From NCBI GenBank assembly GCA_947044365.1, contig OX345646.1, forward strand, positions 3,976,827 through 4,040,826: 64,000 bases of DNA, read 5' to 3'. The translations under genes were made by a program, and so were the position numbers. Shown here piece after piece: positions 24,221 to 34,517 of the stretch (position 1 is the first letter of the stretch; each line of letters opens with the position of its first letter). This stretch comes from Petrosia ficiformis (taxonomy: Eukaryota > Porifera > Demospongiae > Haplosclerida > Petrosiidae). Under the pieces are notes generated by a model. The model was given only the letters and a program-made list of their open reading frames with translations, ran no database searches and was not told the origin of the DNA.

Positions 24221-24279
24221 CTACCAGCTCATCTGTCTGGAGTACAGAGTGTCGTGGGTTCAAATCCCACCAGAGGCAA
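24221..24279 (+). repeat. tRNA-derived (SINE-like) remnant
   Basis: A good Pol III B-box/T-arm is present (GTGGGTTCAAATCCCACC), preceded by an A-box-like CCAGCTCATCTGTCTGG. The spacing leaves no room for an anticodon arm and no matching 5' acceptor strand exists, so it is not a functional tRNA. Confidence 0.45.
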
Positions 24280-24619
24280 CTCTCATTTTAATTTTTACAT
24301 TTGCCTCAGGTGTCTTTCTTTCTTTCTACATCTCCAATAACATCATGTAGATATTTATATCTACATTCTTGTGTCGCTTACACAAGTATGTGTTGTATAC
24401 TTAGTTAAGGAAGTTGTGTCATTCCAGTGGGTTCGGTCATTAATTGGCGTAGCATGAAACGGAATGCGCACTCGAACTCTACAGACTAGCAGGAAGAAAG
24501 CTGCATGCAGCTTTATGCAGCTTTATGTAGAAACTGAAACTAATAGCTGTTCTAGGTGTATTACATTCCTAAAGTTCTACAAGAACCTCTAAAAAGTAAG
24601 AAGAGTGCATGTACATGTA

Positions 24620-25767
24620 CACTGTAAAAATGAATTTGTTATTTTAACATACCTGTTGTTACCTCAGTTACACATAAATTTCCAATATATCATTAGAAAC
24701 ATGAAATAACAGGATAATTAGCATTTTGTCTGATTATAGCTATATGGGAAAAAGGAATGTTATGACTATAGTCATAAATGCATATACCCAAATACCATAT
24801 AAATAGGCTGTTATTGATAACTTCAAAATGAGATAATATGAAATGATTTGTTTCAAATTATTGGTTATATAGTAAAAACTAATCATGCAATTAGGAATGT
24901 ACGTACCAATATACACCCTACTACCATATAAAGAGGCTGTTATTGATAACTTCAAAATGAGATAATATGAAACGATTTGTTTTAAATTATTGGTTATAGT
25001 AAAAACTAATCATGCAATCAGGAATGTACGTACCAATATACACTCTACTACCATATAAAGAGGCTGTTATTGATAACTTCAAAATGAGATAATATGAAAC
25101 GATTTGTTTCAAATTATTGGTTATAGTAAAAACAATTATCACTAATCATGCAATCATGAATGTATGTACCAATATACACCCTACTACCATATAAAGAGGC
25201 TGTTATTGATAACTTCAAAATGAGATAATATGAAACGATTTGTTTTAAATTATTGGTTATAGTAAAAACTAATCATGCAATCAGGAATGTACGTACCAAT
25301 ATACACTCTACTACCATATAAAGAGGCTGTTATTGATAACTTCAAAATGAGATAATATGAAACGATTTGTTTCAAATTATTGGTTATAGTAAAAACAATT
25401 ATCACTAATCATGCAATCATGAATGTATGTACCAATATACACCCTACTACCATTACTACCATATAAAGAGGCTGTTATTGATAACTTCAAAATGAGATAA
25501 TATGAAACGATTTGTTTCAAATTATTGGTTATAGTAAAAACTAATCATGCAATCAGGAATGTACGTACCAATATACACCCTACCACCACATGTAGAATGT
25601 ACAATTGACTGTAGTCATAACATTCCTTATTATTATAGCTATAATCATTATAACCAGACAAAATGTTAAGTGTACTTGTATTTGATGTTTCTAACTATGT
25701 ATTATAAATGTACATGCAACTGAAGTAACAACTGGTCTGTTAAAATAACAAATTCATTTTTACAGTG
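24620..25767. mobile_element. CACTA-type foldback element with internal satellite
   Basis: Ends are CACTGTAAAAATGAATTTGT and its exact inverse, flanked by TA on both sides (24618-24619, 25768-25769). The terminal inverted repeats extend about 150 bases with moderate divergence (through ACATTTTGTCTG and GGAATGTTATGACTA). Between them lies an array of six 127-145-base tandem units. No protein is encoded. The ends resemble those of the 3.2-kb element at 30276-33493. Confidence 0.8.
24780..25600. repeat. Tandem array of six ~127-base units
   Basis: The marker AGGCTGTTATTGATAACTTC recurs at 24805, 24934, 25061, 25197, 25324 and 25469 (spacing 129, 127, 136, 127, 145). Alternate units share a CAATTATCA insertion, so the array grew partly as dimers of about 263 bases. 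Confidence 0.9.
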
Positions 25768-27167
25768 TAGTAATCACTATAATAGGCTGCTGTGCTTTAG
25801 GCATAAGAATGCCAGTCATGATTACTGAATTGTGGACATCCCAAAGCAATCGTAGGGATACGTTTTTCTCCATATACATGTACATGTATCTTGGTTTTTA
25901 ACTCTTCTCGCTTTTAAAGGATCTTGTATTTCTTTTGCAGTGTCTTTCAGTTACAACAGCTACAGTACATGTAATAGTTATAGTTTTAAGCCAATGCAGC
26001 TTTCTTTCTAGCTGATGGCACTGTGTAACTTGAGTGTGTATTTTTACGTAAATGACCATTAAATGGTTAAGCTCAAGAATCTTCCAATTACCTTTACTAC
26101 ATATGCAATATACATGTACATTGTACATGGATATGAATGTGACACAAACATAATTTTGTATAAAGTATATGTCAATAAAAAGTCACGACACAGCACAGTG
26201 TTTACTCAGTAGTTTCATTTCCATACTGCAGTAGTTCAACAGTAGTTTTAACAGTAATTGGTGTATTTGTCAATTCAACACCACAGTAGTGAGACAGTAA
26301 TTACTATACCATACTGACAGTAGAACTAAGATAATTATTATTACTGTATAGTGACTTTTTATTGACATATACTGTACATGTGTAATATAAATTAAAGCCT
26401 GTTGAAAGCAATCATATTAAATAGTAGTAAAAAAAATACATATTTTAATTACCTTAAGGGTTTCTTGGTAAATAGGATCAAATGTTTTTTTTCTTCACTT
26501 TGTTTACCTTTTTGACTTCTTACTATTATCAGGTAAAAGATAAATCTTGACATATCTGAGAATAAAAATGTACGTGTATAATATACATTCATGTGGACAC
26601 AATATTTCCATTGTTTACCAGGTTATGTGTGTGTGAAGAATTATTATATGAAAATCCCAAATATTTAATAATTATTAAAATATTGGGAGCCCAGGATGAC
26701 AGAAAGTGGTGGAGTTGGAGCAGCAAACAGCTTGGTCTAACTGTTTGTCTGAGTGTAGCTTCACTTGCACATTCTGCACAATAAAAAGAGCTACAGTATT
26801 GCTATGGCTTGATGTTCACTTGACACAAAAATAATAATTGTTTCGGATGGTGCTGAAACTTGTTATAGAGTTACATGTACGTAATGATTTGATAGTTTTA
26901 CAAACTTTTTATGGCCATATGACTATCCTTATTTTTATGAGCTGTAATACTCTGTTGTACTTCAGGAATGAGAAAGTCAGCCATGATTAAAGAATGCACA
27001 AAGCAACCAAAAAGATAATTTTTTTCTTATTTTTGCCTAAAATGTTGTCCATAAAAACCATGAGTATTTTAAAGTTCTTTCAACACTCTAATTGGACCAC
27101 CCAATTTTTTCATTTGTTTCGAAGGTAATTGCCTTATTTTGTAGAGGCCGTGTTATTTTTTAAACCA
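25768..27167. other. No gene recognised
   Basis: Apart from the MITE at 26164-26373, only short frames with no identifiable domain. Confidence 0.4.
26164..26373. mobile_element. Short TIR MITE
   Basis: Left AGTATATGTCAATAAAAAGT and right inverse ACTTTTTATTGACATATACT, with the repeat continuing a few bases (CAC...ACAG). Length is 210 bases, non-coding. The interior is rich in CAGTAGT/ACAGTA motifs. The target duplication is not clear. Confidence 0.65.
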
Positions 27168-27375
27168 TTAACCCTTAGAGGACTGAGCTTGTTTTTCAAA
27201 ATTCTTCCCACTTCCAATACTGACGACTCTATTGCATATATTTTGGCCACCATTCACTTTCTCTACCCCAAACCTGGCTCCTTTTCCAACATGGAGTACT
27301 ACTTCAATTTGCTTACCGGGACTCGAAAGTCTCCAAGCGCTTCGTAGGATTAAATTAAATGCAGTACGACTCAGC
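27168..27375. mobile_element. piggyBac-like MITE, truncated copy 3
   Basis: It begins TTAACCCTTAGAGGACTGAG and follows copy 2 for about 200 bases (AAAATTCTTCCCA, CTTACCGGGACTCGAAAG), then breaks off near AATGCAGTACGACTC. The second terminus is absent. Confidence 0.7.
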
Positions 27376-27715
27376 ATGAATGAATTAAGCACCTCTCAGA
27401 TAATACCGCTATAGGCTACTGAGATAGAAGTAAATATATACTGGATAAACAGCACTAAAACACACGGTAACTTAGAATCCAACCACTATCTCCAAATACA
27501 TTCAGGGCAGAACATTACATGTATGTAGTCTTCAACAAAACTAAAGCATGTCATGTACATTACTCACGGATTAGAGAATCCATTTTTATCAGTAGCAGCT
27601 AGTCCTCTAGCTCTATTAACATGTATTAAGGTTGTAGTCTTTTCCGTGGGCGGATGCTACTCCAATCAGTTTCTAGTCTTGCAAGCTTCTTGCTGCATAC
27701 AATCTGGTTCCATTC

Positions 27716-28333
27716 TAGTCTGGCGCAGCCACACCCTTCGCTTGGAGGAGGAAGGGTCTGGGGACATGCCTATAACCGACTTGTACAAGCTCGCAGAAAT
27801 ATTGCGAGCCAATCAGATTGCTCTAACCACCCACTGAAACCACGAAGTCTTCTAAGCTCCACCCGTATACAACACGTGAATAAGCATGTCTATACTTTTA
27901 CGAAGTTTATCGTACCTCTCCAAAGCTGAAAAACACGTTCTACACACTCTTCCTGCCTTTGAATCATCTCCAGAACCATAAACTAAATCTCTCACTAGAC
28001 CATCAACATCCACTTCTTCGCTTAATCCTAACTCTTGAAGCTTTGCTTCAAAAAAAACCCTCCAAACTGGTAGCACATGCTTCGAAAAGTCACTATCCAA
28101 CAAACGACGGTCTTTAGCCTTTAACGCATCTCCACAAGCAAGACAAATGACAGCCATTCACTCACGCTTTAGTTCACTTAGTTCACACGGGGAGTCGAGG
28201 ACTTGAGGAGTGGCTTACAATAACTGGCTAAGTACCCCCACTCTACTTCCGCATTCCATTCTGTACAAGTCGGTTATAGGCATGTCCCCAGACCCTTCCT
28301 CCTCCAAGCGAAGGGCGTGGCTACGCCAGACTA
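27716..28333. mobile_element. Long-TIR element with 9-bp duplication carrying a gene fragment
   Basis: Terminal inverted repeats of about 72 bases begin TAGTCTGGCG and differ at only two positions. The flanking direct repeat GTTCCATTC (27707-27715, 28334-28342) is a 9-base target duplication. Long TIRs with a 9-base duplication fit Mutator-like elements. The 474-base interior has no transposase but contains a 101-codon zinc-finger-like ORF. It resembles a Pack-type element that has taken up a host exon. Confidence 0.75.
27852..28157 (-). CDS. ZAD-like zinc-binding domain ORF inside a transposon
   Basis: The ORF begins with a proper ATG at 28155-28157. Cys pairs at residues 5 and 8 (CLACG) and 72 and 75 (VCRTCFSAL), spaced by about 63 residues and followed by a long helix (LERYDKLRKSIDMLIHVL), match the C-x2-C ... 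C-x2-C layout of ZAD-like protein-interaction domains found at the N terminus of zinc-finger and transposon-derived proteins. There is no further domain; the frame ends at a TAG. It lies between 72-base TIRs, so it may be a captured first exon or the N-terminal part of a lost transposase. Whether it is expressed is unknown. Confidence 0.6.
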   Translation of the reverse strand: MAVICLACGDALKAKDRRLLDSDFSKHVLPVWRVFFEAKLQELGLSEEVDVDGLVRDLVYGSGDDSKAGRVCRTCFSALERYDKLRKSIDMLIHVLYTGGA

Positions 28334-29007
28334 GTTCCATTCTGCATTTTTTGGAAGCCACACCCACCCGGGGGTATAATTATTGGGCCTAAATGTTTTG
28401 ACTGATAGTTTATTTTCAGAAACAAAGCTAAACACACCCCACGGGTGGTGGAGGGCGCGGTGGGTGGATAACAATGGCGGGTAACTGTAGTTGGTGTCTG
28501 AGAAAGATCAAAGTTTGATAGTGCCTAGAAAGGTAGATTTTATGGTTTCAGTGAAAAGCTACAGAATTCAGCTTTCTTCAGCCTCTTGTAACTATAAAAG
28601 TAAAATGAATTTCCAGAAAACGGCTCTATTTGTTTTCTGTAAATGCATTGTACTTGGTGCATGCCATGATTGGTGGGCGTGGCTTTCTCGGTTTTGTACT
28701 TATTGAGATTGCAAAAATGGACATTTTATATATGTTTTATCAATTCCAGGGCCCTATAAAGGAGATTAGAAGATATGAAGGTTGCCATTACACCAGGTTA
28801 GAGTCATATTATATAATATTCTATTTTGAAACTGATTGGAGTCGCATCCGCCCACCCCTAGTACCACCTTAATAACTGATCATGTTGTAACTCAACTCCT
28901 AATAACACTTCACCACTAATATCATAATCTCTTTTAGCCCCTCCAGCAGCACTATGGAGACTCACTATACTAGCAAAACTACTGACACTTTCTGTATGTC
29001 TCAGTTT

Positions 29008-30275
29008 CTGGAAAACAAAAGGTCTTTAGTTGTCAGGGGGAGGGGCAAAAGTTTTGATGTGCCTATTGTCAACATTCGTTTTGAATAGTTGAGGTAGATT
29101 AATTCAGTTGATACTATTCAATTCAGCGACAAAACCTTCAAATATCATGTGCTGTATTATTTCCAGGTCTTCATTTGTTAAAGGAAATCAGTTGAGTTTG
29201 AAAGATTATAACCGGGGGGTAACGTACAGGGGTATATTGTGCTATGACTTTGCAAATGCCCCTCACCCTCTCCCTTACTCTAAATGAAACCCCAGTGGCA
29301 GATCCAGGGGGGGGGTGGGGGTTGAGGGGGTTACAACCCGCTCCAGCTCTGAACAAAATTTATGAATAGATGTGGAAACTATAAAAGAAGTAAAGTATCC
29401 ATAGATCAAAGGAAAATGTTGTAGAATGAAATGTAATTTTGAAGTCTATTTACTAACATTGTGTGATGATTACAAAAAGAAATATCAATATAACAAAGGT
29501 GAATAGAGAGTTCACACATACACACACAACCAGACTGAACCAGTCCACAATACACATAATGTTCTTATGCTGTTGGGTTGGAGTCGATTGACACGTGAAT
29601 GATATCATTGCTTTTGTTGATTGATTTATTTACACTATGTATATTATCATGGGTATGGCTTGTGACACTGCATGTGCATGTAAGCATTAAACGTAGGACT
29701 ACAACCTCCTCCCCTATTAAATATTTTTGGATCTGCCCCTGAACCCTGATTTCTAAATTAAACTTAGCGAAAATACGTATCAATTTTCACATGATGGATA
29801 AATTAGCAACAAAGTACTTTTAACAGCGAAACTTTTCTGAAATACGGAATGCATATTGTGTGGCCATGACAATGTTCAAATCTAGGTTCTCTGAGGTTAC
29901 TTCATGGGGTCTATAGGTGATGATATTAATAAAAAACATTACAGGTGTAAATATTCATCACATTCAAAACCACAAATATGGGTTAACAGCTGCTGGCCTT
30001 AAACTTCGGGAACTCTGGGAGAGGAAACTCATTTGTTCTGGGTGAAGGAAATCCCAGTATGTACCCTGATTATCAACATTTATCTATTTTACATAACTGT
30101 TGGCTAAACCAAATGTTCCTAGAACATGTACCATACGGATAACTGCAAAATATTAGCTAAGTCACTGACACAACGAGAATATCTTCAGTTTCTTGGTTAG
30201 GGTCAAAAATAACATGTTACTGATGCTACTATATATCTTATATATAATAAGAAAACCCAGAAATTTCAAATACTA
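29008..30275. other. No gene recognised
   Basis: Contains a G-rich tract near 29295-29330 beside CAGTGGCAGATCCAGGGGG, a sequence seen at the ends of many hAT-type MITEs, with GGATCTGCCCCTG at 29727 as a possible opposite end. No coding block. Confidence 0.4.
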
Positions 30276-30840
30276 CACTGTCAAAAAAAAGGTATCACAG
30301 TGATACCCCAATGGGTATCCATTCTTAGGTTTATATTTGAGACCCCGGGGTATCAAGAGAAAGGTATCAACAGTATACCCTAGGGGTATCGCCATGACAC
30401 TACTAGGGGTATTACAGTGGTACTTGTGAAGTGTTGTATATAACCCCTTATGGTTCATCTGTTGCACCTCCTTTTGTGTAGTCCAAGCACTCATGGGTAT
30501 CCAAGTGTGACATGCATAATTATTTTGACAAGACAATATTGCTTTTTAAACAAGTGTAATAAAGCCTGCAGAGTTGAATGCATAGTATTATACAGAAATC
30601 AGTATACGAAAACAAATGAATAAAATAACATAAATGTCTGTATTGAAATGATGCACTAATATACATTGATTTGAATAAAGATTTGTATTGAAATGATACA
30701 CTAATATACACTAATTTGAATAAAATAACCTAAACGTCTGTATTGAAATGATACTAATATGCACTGATTTGAATAAAATAACCTAAACATCTGTATTGAA
30801 ATGATATACTAATATACACTGATCTGAATAAATAAGGTTT

Positions 30841-31413
30841 TTAGAGTTTGTCAATAGAACTTATAAATCTGATAAGGGCAGGTGGAAGGCTATCTTCCTG
30901 GACATAAAACAAAAAGTGTTGGAGAAAAATCAAAGGTAAAGAGAGACTTTGAGGGTACTGAATGTCAAAAGTATAATAAGCTGCTATTAACCCTTTCAGA
31001 ACCTTTAAGAACGAGGAACTGGAGAAAAGAACAGTTCTTTCAACAACCAAGTAGAATGACAAGCTGTCATCTCCAGTAGCAACACCAATGTATGGAAAAT
31101 TGTTAGGTATTTTCTGTACTTCATTAGATATGTTTCCTGTCATCTACAAGGAGAAAAATATCATTTAGAATAAACAGTTATTCATTATTACAATGATAAT
31201 AATTGTTCTTAATATTTTATACATACCTCAAAGCGATGTGTAAGTCCTGCCTTAGTCCTTGGAGCTAATAGTATCACTAAGAGTTCAATAGAATGGACCT
31301 CACATAGTTCAGAAACTGATGAATTATGAGGGGTAACTATATAAGTAAACAATAAATTCTCAAGTCATATTTACCACATTCTTCATTGGCATATAGAGCC
31401 TTTTCATTGGCAA
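30841..31413 (-). CDS. Second gene of the CACTA-type element (3' exons)
   Basis: Three exons join in phase: 31375-31413, 31227-31336 and 30841-31143, with AG acceptors and GT donors. The product contains SIELLVILLAPRTKAGLTHRF, then FYLVVERTVLF and a helical segment AAYYTFDIQYPQ, ending ALIRFISSIDKL. The FxVVE ... YYxFNxxYP pattern recurs at the C terminus of a group of uncharacterised transposon-associated proteins in animals; I know no function for it. It is transcribed away from the plus-strand gene starting at 31521, so the two may share a central promoter region. Upstream exons were not found. Confidence 0.55.
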
Positions 31414-31520
31414 CTATTCAGTGTCTACTACACAACGAATCTGTACTTGGAGAGGTATCTGTATTTTATCATATAACAATGTGGTATTGTGACATACATT
31501 TATGATCATTACTTTTTCAG

Positions 31521-33085
31521 ATTAAAAGAGGACATTACTCCATGCATTCTACTGTTTTGAAGGACTACTGCGATGGATTAGTCCTAAAGCAACACCTTCT
31601 TTTCTCGTTGTATAATAATGCATTACAAATTCTTCTATACTACGACGATGTTGAAGTGGTAAACCCAATCGGATCACATAGAAAAGTTCATAAGTTAGGT
31701 AAGTTTACCATTGGCATATGTAAGTACATGTAAATGTAAATATGTGTTCAATTCAACAGGTGTGTTTTTGTTAGAAGGAACTCTCCAATATGAAACCAAA
31801 CTGATCCTACAGCATGTCATTCGACAGAAGTTCATCTCTTATGCCTTGTTTACAAAGACACTAGATGGACTGGAACTAGGATACATGGAGGCAGACAACA
31901 AGCCAAGTGAAATGGCATTGGCATCCATAAACTCAAGTGACCGATCTCTTGGACAGAAAGGTATGTTTATCTTTTAACAGGTTAAAATTTAAAGCAGCAT
32001 TCTTTCATAGCATCTCAAATGTGGCTCCTGGGTAGACTGCTACCTTATATGATAGGGGCTCATGTGCCTGAGGATGACCCAAATTGGTTGAACTATTGTC
32101 TAATGCTCAGCATTGTCGACCTATTGATGGCTCCGGAGATAACTGAAGACGAAGTTGGGGAGTTAACAGTGTTGATCCAAGAACATCATACTGAGTTTGT
32201 GCAGCTGTACTCAGCTGATTCTGTGATCCCAAAGCATCACTTCATGATCCACATGCCACGCCTAATATTAAAGTAAGTATTCAGATATGATTTTTGTAGT
32301 TTAGATTATATAAAATATCTTTGAAGAAGTGATAGCTTGCATTGCATCTTTTTTTTCTTTCTTCAGATACGGTCCTTTAGTGAAGCATTGGACGATGCGT
32401 TATGAAGCGAAGCATAACCATCTGAAGAAATTAGCCCAAAACATTGGGAATTTCATTAATATTCCATGGACTCTAGCTTGCCGTCACCAATACTGGCAAA
32501 GTTACAAATGGCTGGAAGGTGATACCCTGGCAGTAGATGATCCACAGATTGGTCCAGGTAAGTTAATCATTAAACTAGTGGAGAGTTGGTGAAGGGTTAT
32601 ACATGTGTTGTTTTTACCCTTTAAACTCTCTCTTCAGGTGATACTGTTGCTGAACGAGACCGACCATCTAACCTTCTTAGTACTAATGATTGTTTTCAGT
32701 AAGTCGAATTTTATCAGAGATATAGCTATTAATCCCCTTGTTTCTTTGAACTTGCAGAGCAGCCTGGGTGAAAAAAGATGGCATCCTTTATCAGCCAGCA
32801 GCTGTTGTAATCCTTGGAGTGGAAAATGACTTGCCTATATTTGCAAGAATTGAGAAAATCTATATTGTGAACACAGATGATGTTTACTTCCATGTAAGAA
32901 TACTCTCAACAGTGGACTACAATAAGCATTGCCACGTTTTTCTCGTTCACACATCCAATAATTATAACACAATTCCAATCACCAAGTTGTATAATGTTTT
33001 TCCTTTGCATTTAAGAAAAATTTACTTAAAAGGACATTTTTATTCCTGTATTGTTGTCAAATATCATATTGTAAACTCTCTGTAG
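31521..33085 (+). CDS. CACTA transposase-like protein with shortened core
   Basis: Six exons join in one frame: 31521-31698, 31760-31960, 32011-32272, 32367-32557, 32638-32698 and 32758-33085, all with GTAAGT or GTATGT donors and AG acceptors. The protein contains VEVVNPIGSHRKVHKLG, then LLEGTLQYETKL, then IPKHHFMIHMPRLIL-KYGPLVKHWTMRYEAKHNHLKKL, the last resembling the DUF4218-like C-terminal region of TNP2-type transposases. In related proteins several hundred residues, including the catalytic part and the HDxLEG segment, separate NPxGSxxKxHKLG from LEGxLQYE. Here only a 61-base intron separates them. It is therefore probably inactive alone. Exons upstream of 31521 are not identified. Confidence 0.65.
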
Positions 33086-33493
33086 TGATTTTTATTTCAT
33101 TAATTCACATGTAGTAAAACATTAATATAAAAAATAAATAAATTAACATATAACAGCATTGGTTGTCATGGTGGAAAGGTGCATGTGTTGACTTTTTCTG
33201 TTCAGATTATAAGCTATACTGCTATATCTGTCTTCATACCTGAGAATATAATTTATGATGCTGATGAATTATTATAATACATAATAATAATATATAACAA
33301 GATACAATGTATACAGATTAAATATTACTACATACAGTTATTATGATTACTGCATGATATCATGATTAATATTATGCTGAGGCTCTAACTGTCTCTTGTA
33401 GCACCCTTTGAGGACTAAAGGGTATTGTAGCTATACCCCATTTCCTTGTCCTCTTGGGTGGGGTATTACGAGAGCACCTTATTTTTAACAGTG

Positions 33494-34517
33494 TACTGTG
33501 AACTGCATTAGCTTCTGCAAGGTATGCATGTGCTATTGTAACTATGACCATTTTCTAGCTGACTGATGTGTTTAGAACATGTTTAACGTATCAATTCCAT
33601 ATTTGTTGCATGACAGACTGACTGATTTATTGACTGACAGATGGATTTTTGGTGCTGAGAGTTGCATAAACATCCCTATGTTGTGTTTACAGTTACTATG
33701 TAGCTACTGTCTATTATTCAAATTATAATTATTATGATAAAAATTAATTATTGCCATTGGTACAAGTGAAAAATATTATTAAAGGCTACTTCCAGACACA
33801 TTGCTGTGACAATGAAAAAGAGAACCAGTAGCCATCAAGAAAGATTCATATTCCAACATCTGATCATGATCATTTCTCTTTGATATATCAGTGATTTGTT
33901 CCCAGTCCCCAAAAAGAAATATCACTATAGTCTTCATCAAGTTGACTGAACACATGAAGTAATCAAATAGTACAGAGGAAATTTGTATGTTCAGTCAAAA
34001 GTGTTTTGTTTACTTACACCACTGTACAGTATATAGTCATACTCACAGCCAGGGTCTTGTTTGCTTAGCATATACTAGTTGTGCCAGAGGAATGTTGCAT
34101 TACATCAAACTTTGTAAACCACATGAATCTTTGGTCCCAAATTTTCAATGATGAAATACAAACTACAGAAGCAAGGGTGTGGCAAGGCCAGCTAGACTAA
34201 CTCCTGGTATTGTTTATAGAGATGTAAACACTGCTATATTACTTCATAATCAGGTCAAAGTACAGACAAGGTCATTATTATTTAATGCTTATTATTTCAA
34301 GACATGATTTTACATGAATGGACTTTAAAAAAAGATTAATAAAATACTGAACTCAGTTTTGGTTACTTGATTCTCGTTTCTCAAAACCACTAGTAAAAGA
34401 CACAAAGCTGTAATATAACAGAAACAAATTTGTAAACAAAACAAATAAACAGAAGATTAGTGATCAACTGACACACTACAAAGTTCAAAGGTGAACATGT
34501 AATTAATGATTGATATT
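33494..34517. other. Gene-free; contains the start of a segmental duplication
   Basis: From about 33660 the sequence matches 46868 onward. No coding block recognised. Confidence 0.5.

Larger units (their letters stand above)
27630..28868. mobile_element. TTAA-target MITE with ~40-bp TIRs (family A), copy 1
   Basis: Flanked by TTAA on both sides (27626-27629, 28869-28872). Left end GGTTGTAGTC..., right end inverse GGTGGTACTAGGGGTGGGCG; both continue GGGCGGATGC(T/G)ACTCCAATCAGTTTC. The element interrupts a C2 exon and itself contains the long-TIR element at 27716-28333. Without that insertion it would be about 610 bases. A partial copy is at 59526-59745. TTAA targets are used by piggyBac and by some Kolobok-type elements; the family is not settled. 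Confidence 0.8.
27568..29007 (-). pseudogene. C2A exon of a third tandem-C2 gene copy, split by an insertion
   Basis: 27568-27629 and 28869-29007 are the two halves of one exon homologous to 36943-37118. The minus-strand product includes DYDISGEVLLGVELQHDQLL, then after the break a RARGLAATDKNGFSNP-like stretch, the start of a synaptotagmin-like C2 domain. The donor (GTGAGT) and acceptor (TTTCCAG) are still present. A 1.24-kb element inserted at a TTAA in the middle of the exon disrupts it. No other exon of this copy was found nearby. Confidence 0.75.
30276..33493. mobile_element. CACTA/EnSpm-type DNA transposon (internally shortened)
   Basis: The left end CACTGTCAAAAAAAAGGT and right end (inverse) CACTGTTAAAAATAAGGT are flanked by TA on both sides. 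Both ends carry clustered subterminal copies of GGGGTAT / ATACCCC (about eight on the left within 130 bases, several on the right near 33418-33470), as expected of transposase-binding repeats in CACTA elements. Inside are two divergently oriented multi-exon genes, the plus-strand one being a transposase-like protein. The joined coding sequence lacks the middle of the transposase, so this is probably a deletion derivative. Confidence 0.75.

Noticed and set aside
24221..24279. Functional tRNA gene
   Set aside because: The B box is good but there is no room for an anticodon arm and no pairing acceptor stem.
24780..25600. CRISPR-like array
   Set aside because: Units are 127 bases with no distinct repeat/spacer division, in a eukaryotic transposon context.
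29283..29740. hAT-type MITE with CAGTGGCAGATCCAGGGGG end
   Set aside because: A possible opposite end GGATCTGCCCCTG exists but lacks the terminal CACTG and no target duplication was found.
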